DNA from: Nannocystis exedens
GTDB lineage: Bacteria > Myxococcota_A > Polyangia > Nannocystales > Nannocystaceae
Length of the DNA: 64,000 nucleotides
Direction: 5' to 3'
Assembly: GCF_002343915.1 (NCBI RefSeq)
Contig: NZ_NETK01000001.1
Span: 8,012,001 to 8,076,000, forward strand
Shown here: piece by piece, positions 43,827 to 57,113 of the stretch
How the letters are laid out: each line of letters starts with the position of its first letter
Numbering within the stretch: position 1 is the stretch's first letter
Program-made: the position numbers and the translations under genes
Notes under the pieces: model-generated
What the model was told of the DNA's origin: nothing
Seen by the model: the letters and a program-made list of their open reading frames with translations, nothing else
Databases searched by the model: none

Positions 43827-44846
43827 ATGAAGCAGCAGTCACTGGATGCAATCGTCGACCGCGGGCTCGCGGCCGTCGATGACGACGACCTCAAGACGGC
43901 GGAGGACGCCCTCGAGGAGGCGGCTCGGCTCGGCGGCGAGAACCACGTGCGGGTGTTGCACCTGGCCGGGATGGTCGCCTGGGCGCAGGGTCGCCTCGAT
44001 CAGGCGGCGGGTTATCTGATGCAGGCCGCCGACGGCGCGCCCGAGGACCCGCAGATCTACCTCGACTGCGCCGAGTGCTTGTTGTCGCACGGCGAGGACC
44101 TCGACGAGGCCGAGGCGGCCGCGCGCGCGGTGCTCCGGCTCGAGGGCGCCGACACCGACTCGATCGATCAGGCGCGCCTGTTGCTGGCGCAGATCCGCCT
44201 CAGCGACGACGACACCGACGAGGCGCTCGAGCTGCTCGAGGGCATCAGCGCCGAGCGCAAGAACGACGCCGCGTACCTCAGCATCCACGGGTTCGTGCTG
44301 ATGAACTCGAACCGCCCGAAGGAGGCGGCGGAGTCGCTCGGGCGCGCGGTCGCGGTCGACCCCGAAGACCCGGACGTCCATTACTGGTACGGCCAGGCGC
44401 TCGAGGTGCTCGGCGACGTCGCGGGCGCGCGGGCCGAGATGCTCAAGGTGCTCGAGCTCGACGCGCGCGATCTCGAGGACCACGAGCCGGTCAGCGAGGA
44501 GCTGGCAGAGGACCTGCGCGGCCAGTTCGAGGCGCTGCTCGAGGACATCCCGGACCAGGTGCTCAAGCTGGTCGCCAGCGCGCCGATCACGGTGCAAGAC
44601 CGGCCGACCGCGGCGCAGGTCGAGGCCGGGGCGGATCCGCGCGGGATCGTCACCTTCGTCGGTCGCGCACGCACCGACGACGCCGAGGCGCGGCTGGACA
44701 GCATCGTGCTCATGCGAGACTTCTTGCTCGACGAGATCGAAGGGGACGACGACATCCCCGAGCTGTTGATGATCGGTCTCGTCGACGAGCTGCGCCGCTT
44801 CTTCCGCCTGGAGGGGCTCGAGGTGGCGACCGGAACGGAGGACTGA
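43827..44846 (+). CDS. TPR protein with a C-terminal metallopeptidase-like (DUF1025-type) domain lacking HExxH
   Basis: 339 residues. The first about 220 residues are TPR-like helical pairs (NHVRVLHLAGMVAWAQGRLD; AYLSIHGFVLMNSNRPKEAA; DVHYWYGQALEVLGDVAGAR). The C-terminal about 110 residues (LLEDIPDQVLKLVASAPITV, DRPTAAQVEAGADPRGIVT) resemble the small zincin-like domain family DUF1025, but no HExxH motif is present, so it should be non-catalytic. TAGAGT (43813-43818) is 8 bases before the ATG. It ends 6 bases before an isopropylmalate-synthase-like gene, so the two are co-transcribed. Confidence 0.72.
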   Translation: MKQQSLDAIVDRGLAAVDDDDLKTAEDALEEAARLGGENHVRVLHLAGMVAWAQGRLDQAAGYLMQAADGAPEDPQIYLDCAECLLSHGEDLDEAEAAARAVLRLEGADTDSIDQARLLLAQIRLSDDDTDEALELLEGISAERKNDAAYLSIHGFVLMNSNRPKEAAESLGRAVAVDPEDPDVHYWYGQALEVLGDVAGARAEMLKVLELDARDLEDHEPVSEELAEDLRGQFEALLEDIPDQVLKLVASAPITVQDRPTAAQVEAGADPRGIVTFVGRARTDDAEARLDSIVLMRDFLLDEIEGDDDIPELLMIGLVDELRRFFRLEGLEVATGTED

Positions 44847-44852
44847 CAGCCC

Positions 44853-46106
44853 ATGGCGACGACCCACGCGAACACGGCGGCCCTGATCTACGACTGGAAC
44901 GAGAAGGAGCGGACCGCACCGCTGTTGCGGCGGGCGCCTCGCTTCGTCGACGAGAGCATCCGCGACGGCATCCAGTCGCCGTCGGTGCGCGACCCGTCGA
45001 TCGAGCAGAAGATGGAGCTCGTGCGGCTGATGGATCGCATGGGCGTCCACGCGGTCAACCTCGGTCTGCCGGGCGCGGGTCGCCGCGCGCAGGAGGACGT
45101 CGAGCGCCTGCTGCGGTTCATGGTCGAGGAGAAGCTGCGGATCACGGCCAACTGCGCCGCGCGCACCGTGGCCTCCGACATCCACCCGATCATCGACATC
45201 TCGCAGAAGGTCGGCGTGCCGATCGAGGTGATGACGTTCATCGGCTCGAGCCCGATCCGCGGCTACACGGAGGGCTGGGACAACGACCGGCTCAAGAAGC
45301 ACACCCACGAGGCGGTCAAGCTCGGGGTCGACCATGGGCTGCCGGTCGGCTTCGTCACCGAGGACACCACGCGCTCGCACCCGAAGACGCTCGACGTGCT
45401 GTTCCGGACCGCGCTCGAGGCCGGCGCCGGCCGCCTCGTGCTGTGCGACACCTGCGGCCACGCGACGCCCGACGGCCTGCGCAACCTCCTCAACTTCGCG
45501 CGCGGGGTGCTGCGCTCGATGGACCTCGAGGACACCGTTGAGCTCGACTGGCACGGCCACAACGACCGCGGCCTGGCGCTCGTGCTCGGGCTCTACGCGT
45601 TCGAGTGGGGCTTCAACCGCGTCCACGGCTGCGGCCTCGGCATCGGCGAGCGCGTCGGCAACTGCTCGCTCGACCTGCTGCTGCTCAACCTGTACCTGCT
45701 CGGCCAGCTCGACCCCAAGCAGCACGACCTGTCGTGCCTGGTCGAGTACGTCGAGAAGATCAGCGAGGCCACCGGCGTGCCGATCCACCCCAGCTACCCG
45801 CTGGCCGGCCGCGACGCGTTCCGTACGGCCACGGGCGTCCACGCGGCGGCGATCATCAAGGCGACCAAGACCGGCGACCTCGACCTCGCCGACCGCGTGT
45901 ACTCGTCGGTGCCGGCCCGGGTGTTCGGTCGCAAGCAGGAGATCGAGATCGGCCACTACAGCGGCCGCTCCAACGTGATCTTCTGGCTGCGCGAGCACGG
46001 CTACGAGCCGTCCGACGAGCTGGTCGACCGGGTGTTCAATTTCGCCAAGAGCCAGAACCACACCCTCACCACCGAGGAAGTGAAGGCCGTGATCGCCGGC
46101 GGCTGA
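44853..46106 (+). CDS. DRE-TIM metallolyase, 2-isopropylmalate/homocitrate synthase-like
   Basis: 417 residues. The active-site start is DESIRDGIQSP, with metal ligands in the HxH of DWHGHNDRGLALV and the GCGLGIGERVGNCSLD segment typical of the family. These enzymes condense acetyl-CoA with a 2-oxoacid. The C-terminal LeuA regulatory dimer domain is absent, so it is not a classical feedback-regulated LeuA. No leuBCD genes are adjacent, so the substrate is open (isopropylmalate, citramalate, homocitrate or a lyase reaction). It is followed by a clear terminator. Confidence 0.82.
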   Translation: MATTHANTAALIYDWNEKERTAPLLRRAPRFVDESIRDGIQSPSVRDPSIEQKMELVRLMDRMGVHAVNLGLPGAGRRAQEDVERLLRFMVEEKLRITANCAARTVASDIHPIIDISQKVGVPIEVMTFIGSSPIRGYTEGWDNDRLKKHTHEAVKLGVDHGLPVGFVTEDTTRSHPKTLDVLFRTALEAGAGRLVLCDTCGHATPDGLRNLLNFARGVLRSMDLEDTVELDWHGHNDRGLALVLGLYAFEWGFNRVHGCGLGIGERVGNCSLDLLLLNLYLLGQLDPKQHDLSCLVEYVEKISEATGVPIHPSYPLAGRDAFRTATGVHAAAIIKATKTGDLDLADRVYSSVPARVFGRKQEIEIGHYSGRSNVIFWLREHGYEPSDELVDRVFNFAKSQNHTLTTEEVKAVIAGG

Positions 46107-46124
46107 GCGCCGCGCGAATCGTAG

Positions 46125-46156
46125 AGGGCGACGCGGGCGACCGCGTCGCCCTTTTT
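46125..46156 (+). terminator. Rho-independent terminator after the synthase gene
   Basis: AGGGCGACGCG (46125-46135), loop GGCGAC, CGCGTCGCCCT (46142-46152) followed by TTTTT (52-56). It is a perfect 11-bp GC-rich stem with a U-tract, 19 bases after the stop. This is the only textbook intrinsic terminator I found in the window. Confidence 0.9.
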
Positions 46157-46183
46157 CGTGCGCGCTCGCCCTTCATCCGGGGA

Positions 46184-46243
46184 CATGTTTGGGGAGACAT
46201 GCGCCTCGACGCATGCTCCTCAGGACATGCTCGCGAGGACATG
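46184..46243. repeat. Five-unit 14-bp phased CATG array
   Basis: Perfect CATG cores at 46184, 46198, 46212, 46226 and 46240. It lies between the terminator above and the 3' end of the convergent propeller-like gene (46258). Confidence 0.92.
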
Positions 46244-46257
46244 TCCTGCCGGGCGGA

Positions 46258-47841
46258 TCACTCCCACAGCACCTTGAGCAGCTTCTTGCACTCGCGGGCG
46301 AGGGCGGCGAACAGCTCGGGGTCGACCCACTTGTCGGGGATCGGCTCGCGGTTGCCGGCGACCGTCGGCGCGGCGGCGACGGCGACCTGCAGCGGGAACA
46401 CGTCGGCGCGCGACCAGCCCTGCTTGCGGATCTCCGGCGTCACCAGCTCGATCCACCCGCGCGGGTTGTCGGCCCACGCCAGCCAGCGCAGCGGCGGCGG
46501 CTCACGCGTCGCGTCCGGCGTGCCCGGCCACAGGACCAGGGCCGGGCGCGCCGTGCCCTCGCGGAAGCGGACCATCGCCGGCAGCAGGAGCGCGTCGCCG
46601 GGCAGGACGTCGCTGGCGAGGCGGCGCACGACGGGGCGCTCGAGCAGGGTGCCGTGGCCGTGGGTGACGAACACCTGCGAGGCGTCGGCGCCGAGCACGG
46701 CGTCGACCTTGAGCGCGGAGATCGGCGCCCCGGTCAGCTTGCTGCGGGTCGGCGTGAAGTCGGGGCGCTTGTTGGCCTCCTCGGGCTCGGCGGGGCGCGG
46801 CTCGACCAGAGTGCGCTTGCCCGGCGCGATCTTCTGCCAGGTGAGGGCGTCGGGATCGACGCGCCACAGCCGGCCGAGCATGCCCTCGGCCTGCGGACCG
46901 CCGAGGACGATCCGGGCCCCGCCGTGACCTGTCCCGAGGACCAGCATGCAGGTGGCAGGCCACTGCAGCCGCGTCTCCTCGGCCTCGGGCAGCGGCACGA
47001 AGCTGTCCTCCTCGCCAGGCTGAGGCTTCGGCTGCTCGATCAGGAACCGCTGCAGCAGGCCCTTGGGCCGCAGCACGTAGACGTGGCGCTCGTCGCCGCC
47101 GCAGGCCAGCGGGGCGGCCTGGCGCGCGGCCAGGCGAGGGAAGCGCTCGCCGTCGACGCGCAGGTGCTTGCCGGTCCACGCGACCGCGCCGTCGCGGGCG
47201 CAGAGGATCGCGCGGCCGGTGGTGGTGGTGCCGAGCGCGGCGATGCCCTCGGCGTCGACGTCGGTCGGGCTGGTGGCGCGCAGCTTCAGCTGGGTGTAGC
47301 CGGACGGACGGTCGGGATCGATGAGCCACGCGGTCGCCGAGCCGTCGGCCCACAGCGCGCGGCCGTCGAGGTTGACGAGCCCGGTGACGGTCCGCTCCGA
47401 CACCTTGCGCCGGTGCAGCGGGGCCTCCTTGTCGATGTCGAACAGGATCTCGCCGGTCGCCCCGACGCCGCACAGGACGTTCGGACGGACCAGCGCGACG
47501 CGGTCGACGAAGTCGCCGAGCTTGCTGCCGACCTTCGTCAGCGCCGTCGAGAACACGCTGCCGAAGTAGAGGTGGTGGCCGCCGATCCACAGCTGGCCGT
47601 CCTTGGCGCCCTCGCTGACCGACGGCTCGGGGTTCGCACACTCGATCGCGCGCACGACCTCGAAGCTGCTGACGCCGAGGACCCACAGCTCGTACGGCAG
47701 CGGGACGACGAGGTGCTTGCCGTCGCGGGTGATGTGGATCGACAGCGGGCGATCGTCGAGGTTGGCGACATCGGCGGACTTCGAGCCGGCGATGGTCCGT
47801 TGACCGGTGCTCGAGCGCTTGATCGGAGCCTGGCGCGCCAT
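46258..47841 (-). CDS. Large soluble protein, possibly a beta-propeller, unknown
   Basis: 527 residues without a signal peptide or membrane helix. The sequence has recurring short strands with Gly/Asp turns (RPLSIHITRDGKHLVVPLPY; GLVNLDGRALWADGSATAWL; RAILCARDGAVAWTGKHL; CMLVLGTGHGGARIVLGG), which suggests a WD- or Kelch-like propeller. No catalytic motif was recognised. TAGGCT (47856-47851) lies 9 bases upstream of the ATG. Its own promoter and the hairpin at 47881 separate it from the sucAB-lpd operon. Confidence 0.72.
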   Translation of the reverse strand: MARQAPIKRSSTGQRTIAGSKSADVANLDDRPLSIHITRDGKHLVVPLPYELWVLGVSSFEVVRAIECANPEPSVSEGAKDGQLWIGGHHLYFGSVFSTALTKVGSKLGDFVDRVALVRPNVLCGVGATGEILFDIDKEAPLHRRKVSERTVTGLVNLDGRALWADGSATAWLIDPDRPSGYTQLKLRATSPTDVDAEGIAALGTTTTGRAILCARDGAVAWTGKHLRVDGERFPRLAARQAAPLACGGDERHVYVLRPKGLLQRFLIEQPKPQPGEEDSFVPLPEAEETRLQWPATCMLVLGTGHGGARIVLGGPQAEGMLGRLWRVDPDALTWQKIAPGKRTLVEPRPAEPEEANKRPDFTPTRSKLTGAPISALKVDAVLGADASQVFVTHGHGTLLERPVVRRLASDVLPGDALLLPAMVRFREGTARPALVLWPGTPDATREPPPLRWLAWADNPRGWIELVTPEIRKQGWSRADVFPLQVAVAAAPTVAGNREPIPDKWVDPELFAALARECKKLLKVLWE

Positions 47842-47880
47842 GACGAGGCCAGCCTAACACGGGCGCGGGCCGCGAGATCA

Positions 47881-47916
47881 CGGGCCTGAAAGCCGCGCAG
47901 GGCGGCCTTCAGCCCG
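47881..47916. terminator. Hairpin after lpd
   Basis: CGGGCCTGAAAGCCGC and GGCGGCCTTCAGCCCG pair with one bulge and one mismatch around a short loop. It sits 34-69 bases beyond the lpd stop, in the right place to end the sucAB-lpd transcript. No U-tract. Confidence 0.45.
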
Positions 47917-47949
47917 TTCCGGAGCCGACGGCCGGGTCCGCCCGCGGCC

Positions 47950-49347
<1,398 letters not shown>

Positions 49348-49350
<3 letters not shown>

Positions 49351-49393
49351 GGTGTTACGGACCTGGCTTCAGGAGCATGTCTTGACGGTCAGA
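49348..49393. repeat. 14-bp phased array spanning lpd start to sucB stop
   Basis: CATG 49348 (contains the lpd ATG), CCTG 49362, CATG 49376 and CAGA 49390 (next to the sucB stop, 49389-49391). The whole intergenic junction is in 14-base phase. Confidence 0.75.
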
Positions 49394-50709
49394 CGTCGAG
49401 GAGCAGGCGCTCGGGCGCCTCGATGCGCTCCTTGATGTGGACCAGGAACTGCACCGCCTCGCGGCCGTCGACCAGGCGGTGGTCGTAGGACAGCGCGAGG
49501 TACATGACCGGGCGGATCTCGACCTGGCCGTTCACCGCGACCGGGCGCTCGACGACGTTGTGGAGGCCGAGGATGCCGGTCTGCGGCGGGTTCAGGATCG
49601 GGGTCGACAGCATCGAGCCGTAGATGCCGCCGTTGGAGATCGTGAAGGTGCCGCCGCTGAGCTCGTCGAGCGTCAGCTTGTTCTCGCGGGCGCGCACGGC
49701 CAGGCGGGCGATCTCCTTCTCGATGTCGGCGAAGCCGAGCTGGTCGGCGCCGCGGACGACCGGGACGACCAGGCCCTTGCCGCCGCCGACGGCCACGCCG
49801 ATGTCGTAGTAGCGCTTGTAGACGATGTCGTCGCCGCGGATCTCGGCGTTGACCGCCGGGAACGCCTGCAGGGCCGACACCGCCGCTTTGACGAAGAACG
49901 ACATGAAGCCGAGCTTCACCCCGTGCTTGTCGACGAACCCCTGCTTGTAGGCGTTGCGCAGGCGGTAGACGGCCGACATGTCGACCTCGTTGAAGGTGGT
50001 CAGGATCGCCGCGGTCTGCTGGGCCTGGACCAGCCGCTCGGCGACGCGCCGGCGCAGCGGGGTCATGGCGACGATCTCCTCGCGGCCGCCGGCCTGCGGG
50101 CGCGGGGTCGGGGGCGGCGCGGCCGGCTTGCTCTCGGCGGCGGGCGCCGGCTTCTTCGCCTCGGCCGGCTGGGCCGGCACGGGCTGGGCCGGCGCGGGCT
50201 GGGCCGGCGCCGACTGGGCCTGGGCCGCCGCGGCGCGCTGGACGTCCTCCTTCAGCACGCGGCCGCCGCGGCCGGTGCCCTCGACGCTGCCGAGGTCGAC
50301 GCCGGTGCGGCCGGCCTCGGCGCGGGCGGCCGGCATCGGCTCGCCGCCGGCTTTGGCCTGCGGCTGGGCCTGAACTTGCGGCTGGGCCGGCGCGGCGGCT
50401 GCCTGTTGCGACCTGTCCGATGGAGCCTGTCCCGAAGCACCTGGCGCGGGGGACGTGCCCGAAGGGGCAGGTGCGGCGCCGGCCTCGCCGATGAGGCCGA
50501 TGGTGTCGCCGACGTTGACCTTGGCGCCCTGCTCGGCGGAGATCTCGGCGATCACGCCGGCGGCGGGCGAGGGGACCTCGACGGTGATCTTGTCGGTCTC
50601 GAGCTCGACGAGCGGCTGGTCGACGGCCACGCGGTCGCCGGCCTTGACGCGCCAGGACGAGACGACGGCCTCGGTGATGGACTCGCCGAGCGGCGGGACT
50701 TTGATCGGG

Positions 50710-50717
<8 letters not shown>
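49389..50717 (-). CDS. sucB: Dihydrolipoyllysine succinyltransferase (E2 of 2-oxoglutarate dehydrogenase)
   Basis: 442 residues from ATG 50717, overlapping the sucA stop by 8 bases. Domains in order: lipoyl domain (PPLGESITEAVVSSWRVKAG, lipoyl Lys in ETDKITV), a long Ala/Pro/Gln linker, a peripheral subunit-binding domain (GRTGVDLGSVEGTGRGGRVL), a second linker and the catalytic domain ending in DHRLVDGREAVQFL with the active-site His. The first linker contains a five-unit phased repeat (50412-50471). PPLGESI and the sucA neighbour identify it as the 2-oxoglutarate rather than pyruvate type. Confidence 0.95.
50412..50471. repeat. Five-unit 14-bp phased array in the sucB linker
   Basis: CCTG 50412, CCTG 50426, CCTG 50440, CGTG 50454 and CAGG 50468, each 14 apart. 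It encodes about 20 residues of the flexible interdomain linker, a position where extra residues are tolerated. Confidence 0.8.
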
Positions 50718-53499
<2,782 letters not shown>

Positions 53500-53808
53500 A
53501 GGCGCGGCCGCAGCATACTCGTTTGCGCGTTCGTGACAACGCAGGGGGGCCCCGCGGCCGCGATCGTTTTGCTGCGGAGATCGCGCGGCGGACAGGCGAC
53601 CTCGCGCCGCAGCGGCGGCGGCTCGCCCGCGCGGGCGTCACGCGGGTTTCGGCGGCACGCGGGGCGAGGTCTCGCCGGCGCGTCGCGGCCGGCCGCCGAG
53701 GGCCTCGCGTCGGTCCCGCGGCGCGCGCGAGGGCGCGGACCCGAGGCGAGGCTCGCGGCGCGACTTGCCGCCCCCTTCACGGCCGATTTGTGTCACCCTT
53801 CGCCCACG
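53500..53808. other. Divergent intergenic region
   Basis: 309 bases between sucA and the coiled-coil gene. Apart from the TATGCT box near sucA, no repeat array, hairpin or small gene was recognised. Confidence 0.4.
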
Positions 53809-54885
53809 ATGAGTTCGAAGGCAAACCTCGACGTCCTGAGCCGCCAGGTCGCGTACTCCGGTGAAGGGATCTCCGTCAAGTCGCTCGAGACGGACATCCA
53901 AAAAGAACGCACGATCCAGGACAACAAGGTCGAGGAGCTCAAGGTCCTGCGCGAACGCAACGTGTCGATCCAGACCGCGATGGCCGAGGAGCTGAAGAAG
54001 CTGCGCAAGTTCAGCGACTACCTCAACGGCACCGCCACCAAGGGCGGGTTCTGGGCCGGCTTCAAGGAGGTCCTGAGCTACATCCCCGGGCTCGGGTCGA
54101 TGAGCATGAGCCAGCGGTCGATCGAGGAGCTGCTGAAGGCGCAGTACCAGATCTCGGCCCGCCGCGTGAAGGAGGCCGCCGAGTACGTCGACACGCTCAA
54201 GCAGAGCGAGCAGGACCTCTACAAAGAGATCGACCGCATCAACGTGCGCATCGTCGAGATGGCCAAGAACGAGCGCGAGGCGCTCAATTACGTGCTCGAG
54301 CTGAAGACGCTGCAGGAGCAGCTCGAGGCCGAGGAGCAGGCCGTCGAGGCCGGCAGCGTCGAGCAGCGCGACATCCAGGCCAACATCGACAAGGTCCGCG
54401 CCAAGCTCGCCGAGCACTCGACCAACGTACAGCTGTACGGCTCGGCCGAGGAGCGCTACGCCCGCCTCAAGGAAAACACCCGCAAGCTGGCCGAGACGAT
54501 CCGCAACCTGGCCCAGGACATCCAGCAGTACACCACGGCGTCGTCGATCAAGCTCGACATGGCCTCGGCCCAGATCCAGGCGATCGGCCGCGCCGCCGAC
54601 GCCTCGACCGTCATGCTCGAGATGAAGCGCAGCCTCGACGTCATGACCGAGTCGATGAACGTCACCACCCAATTCGTCAGCGACACCCAGATCTTCTTCC
54701 GCAGCAACCTCGACACGCTGATTAAGGAGCTCGACACCTTCGACGAGAACACCACGTCGGTGCTCGAGGAGAACCTCCGCAAGTCGAAGGAGATCGAGGA
54801 GGCGCGGATCCAGGCGGCGATCGACAAGGCGGTCAAGCGGGCCGCCGCCCCGGCCTCGCCGTCGTCGGCCCCGGCCGCCTCGTGA
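53809..54885 (+). CDS. Coiled-coil protein, unknown
   Basis: 358 residues from ATG 53809. Almost entirely charged heptad-like helix (KSLETDIQKERTIQDNKVEE; LYKEIDRINVRIVEMAKNER; LKTLQEQLEAEEQAVEAGS), interrupted near residue 80 by a short hydrophobic, glycine-rich turn (GGFWAGFKEVLSYIPGLGSM) that may be a membrane-associating element. The tail is Ala/Pro/Ser-rich. No family was recognised. It is followed after 19 bases by another unknown gene, so the two probably work together. Confidence 0.75.
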   Translation: MSSKANLDVLSRQVAYSGEGISVKSLETDIQKERTIQDNKVEELKVLRERNVSIQTAMAEELKKLRKFSDYLNGTATKGGFWAGFKEVLSYIPGLGSMSMSQRSIEELLKAQYQISARRVKEAAEYVDTLKQSEQDLYKEIDRINVRIVEMAKNEREALNYVLELKTLQEQLEAEEQAVEAGSVEQRDIQANIDKVRAKLAEHSTNVQLYGSAEERYARLKENTRKLAETIRNLAQDIQQYTTASSIKLDMASAQIQAIGRAADASTVMLEMKRSLDVMTESMNVTTQFVSDTQIFFRSNLDTLIKELDTFDENTTSVLEENLRKSKEIEEARIQAAIDKAVKRAAAPASPSSAPAAS

Positions 54886-54904
54886 CGCCTTCGGCGAGGG
54901 GGCG

Positions 54905-55990
54905 ATGACGGTCGTCGCGCTGCACACCCAGGCGCTCGTCCTGCCCGAGGCGGCGACCTACCTCGACCTGCTCGGCCGCTCGCTGCACGCGGCCCGCCTG
55001 TCGAGCGCGTTCCCCGAGCGCCGCCCGCTGCAGCAGTCGCTCGAGACGCTGGCCGAGTCGCTGCGCCTCGGGCTCCACGGCGAGCTCTACGTCGACTCGC
55101 GCGCCGGCCTGCCCAACCTCGCCAGCTTCACCCGGCCGCTGACCGACAAGAGCGTGGCCCGCGAGTCGCTGGCCCGCATGGGCGACCGCGCCGCGCTCGA
55201 GGCCCGCGCCGGCGAGGCGGAGCTGTTCGCCCGCCTGGCCGCCAAGCACGCCTACTACGAGAAGCTGCAGGACCGCGAGCTGGCGCCGGTCGACCACCAG
55301 CGGGTGCTGCTGCGCCGCCACGACCCGGCCAGCGGCACCGCGGCGTTCCGCATCGAGCTGACGAAGCTCGACGCCAGCGGGGTGTACGTGCGCCTGCAGA
55401 TCGAGCTGACGCAGGTGTCGTCGCTGTGGCGGCGCAAGGTGATCGACCTCGACAAGGACGGCGAGACGGCGGCCGCCAGCGAGGCGTTCCGGGCGATGGT
55501 GTACCGCTGCGCCGACCTCGACGCCGAGGCGCTGTTCATACGCCTGCACGGGGCCGAGGGCGTGAGCGTCGAGCGGGTCCAGCGCGGCGTGATCGGGCCG
55601 GTGCTGTTCGCGGTGCCGACCGGCAGCGGGGTCCAGGTGGTCCGCACCGCCGAGGCCCCCGACGACGCGCTCGGTCGCGAGTGGCACGCGTGGTCGGTCG
55701 GCCCCGGGGCGGCCGAGCACGAGCGGCCGGAGCTGCTGGCGGCGTTCGCCACCGACTCGGCCGCGATCGACATCCGCGAGGAACGCAGCAACGACCCGAT
55801 TTCGCCGCTCCTGCGCGACCGGCTGCGAGATCAGGAGCAGGCGCGTTATCGCGCGCTGCGCGAGCGCTACCCGTTCAAGGTGTTCAAGGACCGCAAGTTC
55901 GTGGCCACACCCGGGCTCAAGACGGTGGCCCACGCGCTCTGCGCGTCGGCCGGCACCAAGAACATGATCTATGCGCTCCAGATCGGCTGA
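54905..55990 (+). CDS. Unknown protein co-transcribed with the coiled-coil gene
   Basis: 361 residues, no signal peptide or membrane helix. The first half is helical (VALHTQALVLPEAATYLDLL); the second half looks beta-rich (VYVRLQIELTQVSSLWRRKV; VERVQRGVIGPVLFAVPTGS). No motif suggests a function. The 19-base spacing and same strand indicate an operon with the preceding coiled-coil protein, of which it may be the soluble partner. Confidence 0.7.
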   Translation: MTVVALHTQALVLPEAATYLDLLGRSLHAARLSSAFPERRPLQQSLETLAESLRLGLHGELYVDSRAGLPNLASFTRPLTDKSVARESLARMGDRAALEARAGEAELFARLAAKHAYYEKLQDRELAPVDHQRVLLRRHDPASGTAAFRIELTKLDASGVYVRLQIELTQVSSLWRRKVIDLDKDGETAAASEAFRAMVYRCADLDAEALFIRLHGAEGVSVERVQRGVIGPVLFAVPTGSGVQVVRTAEAPDDALGREWHAWSVGPGAAEHERPELLAAFATDSAAIDIREERSNDPISPLLRDRLRDQEQARYRALRERYPFKVFKDRKFVATPGLKTVAHALCASAGTKNMIYALQIG

Positions 55991-56107
55991 AGACGCCGAG
56001 GTCCGATCGGACCCGGGTATCCTGGCAGGATCGGGTTTGCGTCCGGGCGCGCTTTGGCCAATCATCGCCGAGACGAGCGCCGCATGCGCCGGCTGAAGGA
56101 GAAGATC

Positions 56108-57070
56108 ATGCGTAAATACGTTCGATTCACCGCGATCGGCGCCGCCCTGGCGCTCGGGGCCTGTAACGACAGCGAGGGCAAGGGCAGCGGCACCAACGCG
56201 ACCAACCCGAGCACCAACCCGACCAACGACGCCACCGAGGGCGACACCTCGACCGGCAGCGGCGGCGACCCGACGTCCAACGGGACGACGACCGCGTCCC
56301 CGGCCACCAGCGATCCGCCGAACCCGACCACCGGCGTCGTCACCGACAGCGCCGGCACCGAGAGCACCGGCTCCTTCATCACCCCGCCCGACGGCGGCGG
56401 CGGCGTGAAGGAGTGCGACGTGTGGACGCAAGACTGCCCGGCCGGCCAGAAGTGCATGCCGTGGGCGGACAACGGCAGCAGCTCGTGGAACGCCACCAAG
56501 TGCTCGCCGGTCGACGCCAACCCGGGCAAGGAAGGCGACCCGTGCACGGTCGAGGGCAGCGCGGTCAGCGGCGTCGACACCTGCGACGTCGGCCTGCTCT
56601 GCTGGTACTTCGACGAGAACAACAACGGCTCCTGCATCGACATGTGCAAGGGCACGCCCGACGCGCCGACCTGCGACATGGGCAAGACTTGCGACGTGTC
56701 GAACGACGGCGTGCTGATCCTCTGCCTCGAGACCTGCGACCCGCTGGTCCAGAGCTGCCCGGCCGGCCAGATCTGCTTCTGGGACTTCGTCGACCAGTTC
56801 ATCTGCGACTTCGACGCCAGCGGCGACATGGGCGCCTACGGCGACCCGTGCGCGTACGTCAACGTGTGCGACTACGGCCTGTACTGCGCCCCGCCCGAGG
56901 CCGTCCCCGGCTGCGACAACGCCGACGGCTGCTGCAGCTCGTACTGCAACATCCAGGAGCCCAACACCTGCCCCGGCGCCTCCGAGGGCCAGGAGTGCGT
57001 GCCCTGGTACACCGAGGGCATGGCCCCTCCGGGACAGGAGAACATCGGCGCCTGCGCCATCCCGGCGTGA
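56108..57070 (+). CDS. Cys-rich lipoprotein with Asn/Thr linker
   Basis: 320 residues from ATG 56108; GAAGGAG precedes it. The signal ends in a good lipobox (LGAC, Cys19). An Asn/Thr/Ser/Gly linker of about 75 residues leads to a body with about 26 cysteines (CDVWTQDCPAGQKCMPWAD; CDPLVQSCPAGQICFWDF; CDNADGCCSSYCNIQEPNTC). CPAGQ-type modules of this kind are common in myxobacterial surface lipoproteins. TATCCT (56018-56023) may be the -10 box. A GGTCC-GATC-GGACC hairpin lies just upstream at 56000-56013. Confidence 0.85.
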   Translation: MRKYVRFTAIGAALALGACNDSEGKGSGTNATNPSTNPTNDATEGDTSTGSGGDPTSNGTTTASPATSDPPNPTTGVVTDSAGTESTGSFITPPDGGGGVKECDVWTQDCPAGQKCMPWADNGSSSWNATKCSPVDANPGKEGDPCTVEGSAVSGVDTCDVGLLCWYFDENNNGSCIDMCKGTPDAPTCDMGKTCDVSNDGVLILCLETCDPLVQSCPAGQICFWDFVDQFICDFDASGDMGAYGDPCAYVNVCDYGLYCAPPEAVPGCDNADGCCSSYCNIQEPNTCPGASEGQECVPWYTEGMAPPGQENIGACAIPA

Positions 57071-57080
57071 CGCCCGGCGG

Positions 57081-57098
57081 GCGCGCCCGAGGGCGCGC
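57081..57098. terminator. Hairpin after the Cys-rich lipoprotein
   Basis: GCGCGCC-CGAG-GGCGCGC, a perfect 7-bp stem with tetraloop 10 bases after the stop. It is followed by further repeat hairpins rather than a U-tract. Confidence 0.5.
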
Positions 57099-57113
57099 GG
57101 ATGGTTCGAGGGA

